From positions 1-35,149 of the forward strand of contig CAJOLA010000008.1 in the NCBI GenBank assembly GCA_905235275.1: a DNA stretch of 35,149 bases, in the 5' to 3' direction. Source of the DNA: an uncultured Lachnospiraceae bacterium. Lineage in GTDB: Bacteria; Bacillota; Clostridia; Lachnospirales; Lachnospiraceae. This document shows positions 30,142 through 35,149 of the stretch, one piece after another. The notes beneath the pieces were generated by a model. That model saw nothing but the letters and a program-made list of their open reading frames with translations, did no database searches and was not told the origin of the DNA. Both the position numbers and the translations under genes were made by a program. Numbering within the stretch: the first letter of the stretch is position 1; each line of letters starts with the position of its first letter.

Positions 30142-31039
30142 TTCAGCAGGTTATCAGATAAGACAGGGTTTTAAGAATATTCATCGTAACAGAACCTTCT
30201 CTATAGCCTCAATAGCAACGATAGCGGCCTGCATATTCCTTTTCGGAATATTCTTTTCAATGGTAACCAACTTCCAGTATATGATGGATAACGCCGAGAA
30301 GCAGATAGCCGTTACGGTATTTTTCGATGAGGATGCCTCAGAGGAGCGCGTAAAAGAGATAGGAAATGAGATTCAGGCAAGGGCGGAGGTCGACAGGATA
30401 GAGTACACCTCGCCCGAACAGGCCTGGACCGATTTCCAGGGACAGTATTTTGAAGGAAAAGAGTATCTGGCTGAAGGTTTTAAGGATGATAACCCTCTTG
30501 CCAACTCAGGGTCATATTCCGTATACTTAACGGAAGCGGCAGCCCAGGAAGGGCTTGTTACTTACATTGAGAGCATAGACGGAGTAAGACAGGTAAACAG
30601 AAACAACGAAGTAGCCAAGAACCTGGCTGCGGGTGCAAGACTTGTGGGATATGTCGGCGCTGCCGTCATCATCATACTTCTTGCGGTAGCTATATTCCTT
30701 ATCACGAATACCATCGTACTCGGTATTACGGTACGTAAGGATGAGATATCCATCATGAAGTACGTCGGTGCGACGGACTCATTTGTAAATGCGCCTTTCT
30801 TCGTGGAAGGTATTGTAATCGGTCTTATAGGATCGGCGATACCGCTCGTGGTATTATTCTTCCTTTACGGACAGATTTGTGATTACATACTCGGAAGATT
30901 CACCATGCTTCGCGGAATCTTTGACTTCCTTCCGGTCGGAAATGTATTCGTAATACTTATTCCGATATCATTGGTACTTGGAATTGCCATCGGAGCATTG
31001 GGAAGTTTCTTCGCTCTCAGAAAACATTCAAACGTATAA
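30131..31039 (+). CDS. ftsX: Cell-division ABC permease FtsX
   Basis: 302 residues. FtsX topology: N-terminal helix (about 22-45), an extracellular domain (about 50-170), then three helices (about 175-205, 222-250, 270-295). The segments RNRTFSIASIATIAACIFLFG and DEISIMKYVGATDSFVNAPF are family hallmarks. The external loop should contact a hydrolase or its regulator; the S41 peptidase next door, with PDZ, is a natural candidate partner. Confidence 0.95.
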   Translation: MKINSAGYQIRQGFKNIHRNRTFSIASIATIAACIFLFGIFFSMVTNFQYMMDNAEKQIAVTVFFDEDASEERVKEIGNEIQARAEVDRIEYTSPEQAWTDFQGQYFEGKEYLAEGFKDDNPLANSGSYSVYLTEAAAQEGLVTYIESIDGVRQVNRNNEVAKNLAAGARLVGYVGAAVIIILLAVAIFLITNTIVLGITVRKDEISIMKYVGATDSFVNAPFFVEGIVIGLIGSAIPLVVLFFLYGQICDYILGRFTMLRGIFDFLPVGNVFVILIPISLVLGIAIGALGSFFALRKHSNV

Positions 31040-31060
31040 TGTACGGAAAAGAGGTATAAA

Positions 31061-32344
31061 TTGGATTTTGACAATATTCAGTCGCCTACCGAGCTGACGG
31101 AAGAACAAAAGAAAGCCATAGAGCTTCAGCGTAAGATGCAAAAGACGGTTATACTCAGCGTAACGGCAGGTGTTCTCGTAACCCTCGGTCTGGGTATAGT
31201 TACCATGCTTTTGCTTGTGAAGTTCGGTGTCTTTACGTTCAATAAGAACGCCTTTGATAAGGATAAGACGGAAGAATCCGCAGCTGCAGGAGGTTCGGGA
31301 AATGTTAATACGGATGCCAAGTTAAAAGAGATAGAAGGCATAATGTCAGACTTTTATTTCGGAGAAGTGGATAAAAAGGCCGCCGAAGACGCAGTATGCA
31401 AGGCATATGTCAGCTCATACGGAGATCAGTATTCGGTATATTATACTAAAGATGAGTATAAGGAGCTTTCAGCTTCCATAGAGGGCGAATCTTTTTTTGG
31501 AATAGGTGTCCGTTGTCGTGAGTTTGAAGGAGAGGGCTTAGCGGTCTTCGGATTTTCAACTGATTCACCGGCAGAAAAGGCCGGCTTAAAAGAAGGTGAT
31601 ATAATCATTGAAGCTGACGGTCAGGAACTGGCCGGGCTCGATACGGACACCGCTGTAGGGTATCTTCGCGGAGAAGAAGGAACAAAAGCTCATGTTAAGG
31701 TTAAAAGAGAGGGTGAGATTCTCGAATTCGACATTGAGAGGGTAAAGCTTGATGAGACATCCGTCAAATCGACAATGCTTAACGACGGTAAGACGGGTTA
31801 TTTATATATCAGTGAATTTACCAATAAGACTGATGCTCAGTTCCAAGAAGAATTTAATTCCTTAAAAAAGGATAATGCACAAAGACTTATCATAGATCTT
31901 CGTAATAACACGGGCGGGGTGGTAACATCTGCTCTCGGAGTACTTGATATCATCGTGGCCGAGGATAATTACGGAGAGATGAGATTTAAGGACGGAAGCG
32001 TAAGCATATTCAAGGGGATAGGACAGGAAAAGCCGGGAATCCCCTATGTCGTTCTTGTAAATCAGTATACGGCGAGCGCATCAGAGATAGTTACGGCGGC
32101 AGTTAAGGACTATAATGCCGGCGAGATTATCGGAACCAAAACCTTCGGTAAGGGTATAACCCAGAGGGTCAAGGTATTAAGCGACGGAAGCGCCATCAAA
32201 TATACCGATGCCTGCATGTACTCACCTAAGGGCGAGACCTGGCACGAAAAAGGTATAGAACCGAATAAGACGGTTGAATTGACGGAAGATGATACGGAAG
32301 ACGTTCAGCTTAATGCAGCGCTTGATTATCTTAATTCATTATAA
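31061..32344 (+). CDS. S41 family C-terminal processing peptidase (CtpA/CtpB-like)
   Basis: 427 residues, TTG start with AGAGGT upstream. A single membrane anchor (about 29-57) is followed by a short Ala/Gly/Glu linker, a PDZ domain (about 145-220, SFFGIGVRC and GDIIIEADGQEL) and the tail-specific protease domain. Catalytic Ser lies in YTASASEI (about residue 341) and Lys in KTFGKGIT (about 365). It works outside the membrane. The order ftsE-ftsX-S41 peptidase occurs in Bacillus (ftsEX with ctpB), so a role in processing cell-wall hydrolases or their regulators is reasonable. Confidence 0.93.
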   Translation: MDFDNIQSPTELTEEQKKAIELQRKMQKTVILSVTAGVLVTLGLGIVTMLLLVKFGVFTFNKNAFDKDKTEESAAAGGSGNVNTDAKLKEIEGIMSDFYFGEVDKKAAEDAVCKAYVSSYGDQYSVYYTKDEYKELSASIEGESFFGIGVRCREFEGEGLAVFGFSTDSPAEKAGLKEGDIIIEADGQELAGLDTDTAVGYLRGEEGTKAHVKVKREGEILEFDIERVKLDETSVKSTMLNDGKTGYLYISEFTNKTDAQFQEEFNSLKKDNAQRLIIDLRNNTGGVVTSALGVLDIIVAEDNYGEMRFKDGSVSIFKGIGQEKPGIPYVVLVNQYTASASEIVTAAVKDYNAGEIIGTKTFGKGITQRVKVLSDGSAIKYTDACMYSPKGETWHEKGIEPNKTVELTEDDTEDVQLNAALDYLNSL

Positions 32345-32367
32345 TAAGGCATATGGAAGGAGACGAT

Positions 32368-33123
32368 ATGCTTTCAGTTGTGGTTCCGTCCTTTAACGAA
32401 GGCGGCAATGTCAGGAATCTGGTAACTCAGATTGATAAAGCCCTAAAAGGCATAGAATATGAGATAGTATTTGTCGATGACAGTACTGATAATACGCCGG
32501 AGATAATCCGGGAGGTATCGGAGGATTTCCCCGGCGTGCGACTCATCCACAGGGAGAACGAGAAAGGTCTTGCGACCGCCGTTCTTCTGGGATTCAGAGA
32601 AGCAAAAGGAGATTATCTCGCATGTATAGATGCGGATCTTCAGCATCCGCCGATTACACTTAAATATATGTACCACGCATTGGAAGAGGGTGCTGACGTA
32701 TGTGTTCCCAGCAGATTCCTGCCGGGAGGCTCCGACGGGGGCCTTAATTCCTACAGGAAGGCGGTATCGTGGACGGCAAGGAAGATCGGACAAAAGATCT
32801 TACCGCCTCTTGCCAAGCTTTCCGACCCGACAAGCGGTCTTTTCATGATAAAAAGACAGGTGATAGAAGGCGTTGAGCTTAGGCCGATCGGCTGGAAGAT
32901 CATGATAGAGGTGATTGCCATGGGAAATTTTGATATACTGGTGGAGATACCGTACAGATTTTCCGAGAGGCAGTCGGGTGAGTCCAAGCTTTCCAAGGAT
33001 GCCACGATGCAGTATCTGCAGCAGGTGAAGGAGCTCAGGTCAAGATATAACAGGGCCAATGATTTTAAGGTTATTCGTTGGCCGTATGCCAAGATGAAGT
33101 CGTTTGACCGTACCGATGTGTGA
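32368..33123 (+). CDS. GT2 glycosyltransferase, dolichol-phosphate mannose synthase-like
   Basis: 251 residues from the ATG with GGAAGGAG 5 nt upstream; an ATG five codons earlier is inside that ribosome site. LSVVVPSFNEGGNV (about 2-15), VFVDDSTDNT (about 35-44), ENEKGLATAVLLGF, the metal-binding CIDADLQHPP (about 86-95) and ERQSGESKLS near the end match DPM1/polyprenyl-phosphate glycosyltransferases. It has no C-terminal membrane helices, so it is the soluble form. It likely loads a sugar on undecaprenyl phosphate for the polysaccharide made and exported by the next genes. Confidence 0.85.
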   Translation: MLSVVVPSFNEGGNVRNLVTQIDKALKGIEYEIVFVDDSTDNTPEIIREVSEDFPGVRLIHRENEKGLATAVLLGFREAKGDYLACIDADLQHPPITLKYMYHALEEGADVCVPSRFLPGGSDGGLNSYRKAVSWTARKIGQKILPPLAKLSDPTSGLFMIKRQVIEGVELRPIGWKIMIEVIAMGNFDILVEIPYRFSERQSGESKLSKDATMQYLQQVKELRSRYNRANDFKVIRWPYAKMKSFDRTDV

Positions 33124-33140
33124 ATGTTTGAGAGAGAAAA

Positions 33141-33920
33141 ATGGTTGAGAGTAACAGTGAAAGCTCCGGTCAGTATTTTCATGTAATAAGGGAGCTTACC
33201 AGAAGAGAAATAAAAAGAAAATATGCCCGAAGCGTACTCGGGGTTTTATGGAGCGTACTTAATCCACTGCTGTATATGGCGGTGGTTACTTTTGTATTCT
33301 CCTTTTTTTTAAGTAAAGGCATAGAGAATTATCCGGCATACTATCTTACGGGAAACATAATCTTTTCTCTTCTTGCAACCGGTTCATCTACCGCGATGAC
33401 AGCGCTTAAGGATAACAGGAATCTTATGCTTAAGACCAAATGGCCGAGACAGATATTCGTTTTGTCGAGGGATTATACGGCTCTTGTGAATTTCCTGTTA
33501 TCGTGCATATCGTATGTTGTGGTACTTATCATCTTTCAGATAAGAATCGAATGGATGGCGATATTGTTTCCGATAGATATCTTTTTTGCCACGCTTTTCC
33601 TGATCGGTCTGTCATATGCCCTTTCCATATGGGATGTGTTTATGCAGGACGCCAAGAACATATACGGAACAGCGATTATGGTTATAAGATTCCTGTCGGG
33701 ACTTTTCTACAACGTCGATACGATGGCACCGGGAGTTCAGACCTTTATATCATTTAATCCTTTTTACGTATTCATCAAGGTGGCAAGAGACAGTGTTCTT
33801 TATGCAAGGGTGCCGGATATGCATTATCTGGTGCAGATGATACTTTGGTCCGTAGGAATGTTTATCTTTGGAAGTCTGATTTTTAGATACAAAGAAAACA
33901 AAGTCATGGAGAAATTATAA
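33141..33920 (+). CDS. ABC-2 type polysaccharide export permease (TagG/Wzm-like), first
   Basis: 259 residues with six hydrophobic segments. The N-terminal amphipathic part RELTRREIKRKYARSVLGVLW and then NPLLYMAVVTFVFSFF is the classical ABC-2 O-antigen/teichoic acid exporter start; PFYVFIKVARDSVLYAR is near the C-terminus. It exports a lipid-linked glycan with an ATPase partner. It overlaps the second permease by one base (TAATG). Which glycan is exported is unknown; galactofuranose is suggested by glf. Confidence 0.9.
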   Translation: MVESNSESSGQYFHVIRELTRREIKRKYARSVLGVLWSVLNPLLYMAVVTFVFSFFLSKGIENYPAYYLTGNIIFSLLATGSSTAMTALKDNRNLMLKTKWPRQIFVLSRDYTALVNFLLSCISYVVVLIIFQIRIEWMAILFPIDIFFATLFLIGLSYALSIWDVFMQDAKNIYGTAIMVIRFLSGLFYNVDTMAPGVQTFISFNPFYVFIKVARDSVLYARVPDMHYLVQMILWSVGMFIFGSLIFRYKENKVMEKL

Positions 33921-34690
33921 TGGCTGATAAAAATACACGACAATATATATTCGTTATAAGACAGCTGGCACGAAGAGATGTAACCAGAGGCAACTCTTCC
34001 AAGTTTCTGGGACAGATTTGGAATGTCATTAATCCCTTTATACACATGATAACCATGGTTCTCGTTTTTTCTGCCATCTTTGAGAACAGTATTCCGAATT
34101 ATCGTATATATGTTCTTACGGGAACGATTATTTATTCATTGTATAATTCCGGAACCACGGGAGCCATGAAGGCTTTGGTTGGAAACAAGCGCTTCCTGAT
34201 AAGAACCAGAATACCGATGAACGTATTCATTATAGAGAAGGTGTATGTGGCTTTTATTCACATGCTTTATTCACTTATCGGATATGTGATTCTTCTTATC
34301 ATTTTTCAGGTACCGCCTAATCCGTGTATGCTGCTTGTGATACCCGATATCGCTTTATCACTGGTTCTGATATATGGTATAGGGAAGATTCTTGCGGTAA
34401 TAAACGTTTATTTTGCGGATATTCAGTACTTTTACAGGATTCTCATGGTGCTGTTCATGTACGGAAGCGCCATCTTTTATTCCGCTGACAGGCTGGCGCC
34501 GGCGGTACAGGCAATAATAAATGTGAATCCCATCTATATATCCATTACCATGGCAAGAAATTGTGTGATAGGTGCAACGTGTCCGAATGGCATTATGTGG
34601 TTAACACTCGCCTGTTATGCGGTTGGATTTTATTTACTCGGATCATATGTATTTAAAAAGGGTACACAAGATGTAGTTGCTAAGTTATAA
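33920..34690 (+). CDS. ABC-2 type polysaccharide export permease (TagG/Wzm-like), second
   Basis: 256 residues with the same topology (RQLARRDVTRGNSSKFLGQIW, NPFIHMITMVLVFSAIF, NPIYISITMARNC). It is clearly paralogous to, but diverged from, the permease before it, which suggests an obligate heterodimer rather than the usual homodimer. A full one-base overlap ensures equal synthesis. The ATPase subunit is not in the window; it may lie just downstream. Confidence 0.9.
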   Translation: MADKNTRQYIFVIRQLARRDVTRGNSSKFLGQIWNVINPFIHMITMVLVFSAIFENSIPNYRIYVLTGTIIYSLYNSGTTGAMKALVGNKRFLIRTRIPMNVFIIEKVYVAFIHMLYSLIGYVILLIIFQVPPNPCMLLVIPDIALSLVLIYGIGKILAVINVYFADIQYFYRILMVLFMYGSAIFYSADRLAPAVQAIINVNPIYISITMARNCVIGATCPNGIMWLTLACYAVGFYLLGSYVFKKGTQDVVAKL

Positions 34691-34720
34691 TATATATTTA
34701 AAAAGAGAGATTCGGAAGTA

Positions 34721-35149
34721 ATGAGTGTGAAGAACAGAGAAGACATAATAGCAGCCGTTAAGGCAATTCAGGAAAAAAACACCGATGATGAGCTTCCGGT
34801 GGTGCCAATATATCAGCCGTCTGAAGAGGAGATAAAGGAACTTATACCTGAGGCTCAGGTGCCTAAGAAGAAGGCAAAAAAGGCGTCTAAGACGATACTT
34901 AAGTCGGATACTCATCCAAATCCGGCCATACCGCCAAAGAAAGCGGCTCCCGTAAAAGAGGAGTCAGGGGCGAAGCCTGCGCCGGCGGCTAAGAAGAAGA
35001 CCCCGGCCAAGCCTGTGGCAGAGTCTGAAAATTTAGTACCGCCTAAAGAGGTTGTGGAGCCCGTACCGGTAGTGCTGCCTGAAACGGATACGATATTAAA
35101 ACCGAAGGCGAAAGCAAAACCTGTGGCAGAGCCAAAGGTGACAGCAGAG
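34721..35149 (+). CDS. Lys/Ala/Pro-rich protein, 5' part only (cut by window)
   Basis: 143 codons are visible, still open at the edge. It starts MSVKNREDIIAAVKAIQEKN, with CGGAAG upstream, then becomes low-complexity: repeated KKKAKKAS, KPAPAAKKKTPAK and KPVAE (twice) blocks between acidic Pro/Val stretches. No membrane helix or signal peptide. Its position after two export permeases makes an ABC-ATPase (Wzt/TagH-like) with a long disordered N-terminal extension a reasonable guess, but no ATPase motif is reached in the window. Confidence 0.7.
   Translation, partial: MSVKNREDIIAAVKAIQEKNTDDELPVVPIYQPSEEEIKELIPEAQVPKKKAKKASKTILKSDTHPNPAIPPKKAAPVKEESGAKPAPAAKKKTPAKPVAESENLVPPKEVVEPVPVVLPETDTILKPKAKAKPVAEPKVTAE

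Overview
The window looks like a chromosomal segment from a non-sporulating or sporulation-reduced member of the Clostridia, most likely a Lachnospiraceae of the Butyrivibrio/Pseudobutyrivibrio type. This is inferred from low-to-moderate GC by eye, near-consensus sigma-A promoters with frequent extended -10 elements, strong GGAGG ribosome sites, frequent TTG starts, an archaeal-type ProRS, and Bacillota gene orders (gdpP-rplI-dnaB; rqcP-divIC-tilS-ftsH; ftsE-ftsX-S41 peptidase). Between rqcP and tilS the sporulation genes that sit there in Bacillus (yabP, yabQ, spoIIE) are absent.

Layout. 1-640: a small intergenic locus that reads as a type I toxin-antitoxin-like module: a 31-residue hydrophobic peptide gene on the minus strand with its own consensus promoter, and a convergent roughly 80-nt antisense RNA with promoter and terminator. 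A second, decayed copy lies next to it. 640-5600: a hotdog thioesterase, a large secreted surface protein with a C-terminal anchor, a PnuC-type vitamin transporter, a hypothetical protein and an orphan Phd/YefM-like antitoxin with an operator palindrome. 5690-9527: gdpP (c-di-AMP phosphodiesterase, with an apparent single-base frameshift near its start), rplI and dnaB. 9600-11340: divergent redox-flavoured genes, a 2[4Fe-4S] ferredoxin facing a DUF1858 protein plus a PTS EIIC-2 family membrane protein, with a 6-4-6 palindrome between them. 11400-13380: small conserved proteins (YcxB-like, Cys-rich, zinc ribbon).

13370-20929: hemW, a D-2-hydroxyacid dehydrogenase, a possible ThyX-fold protein, rqcP, divIC, tilS, ftsH and a VanY-type carboxypeptidase. 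These are tightly packed, with 1-4 nt overlaps and TTG starts. 20950-25426: a membrane protein, proS, a small hypothetical protein, ilvE and a GT2 glycosyltransferase. 25515-27291: glf (UDP-galactopyranose mutase), then about 390 bp of non-coding DNA built from nested inverted repeats and a duplicated hairpin pair, then tRNA-Ser(CGA) and, on the minus strand, tRNA-Gln(CTG).

27346-35149: cvfB, a CdaR/PucR-like regulator, ftsE-ftsX-S41 peptidase (cell-division and cell-wall remodelling), a dolichol-phosphate-mannose-synthase-like GT2, two different ABC-2 polysaccharide-export permeases, and the start of a Lys/Ala/Pro-rich protein cut by the window edge. Together the right half suggests a galactofuranose-containing surface polysaccharide and its export, placed beside cell-division genes.

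The best candidates for something not yet described are the 31-aa peptide/antisense-RNA locus (1-572), the nested-hairpin element between glf and tRNA-Ser (26612-27010), and the gdpP frameshift.
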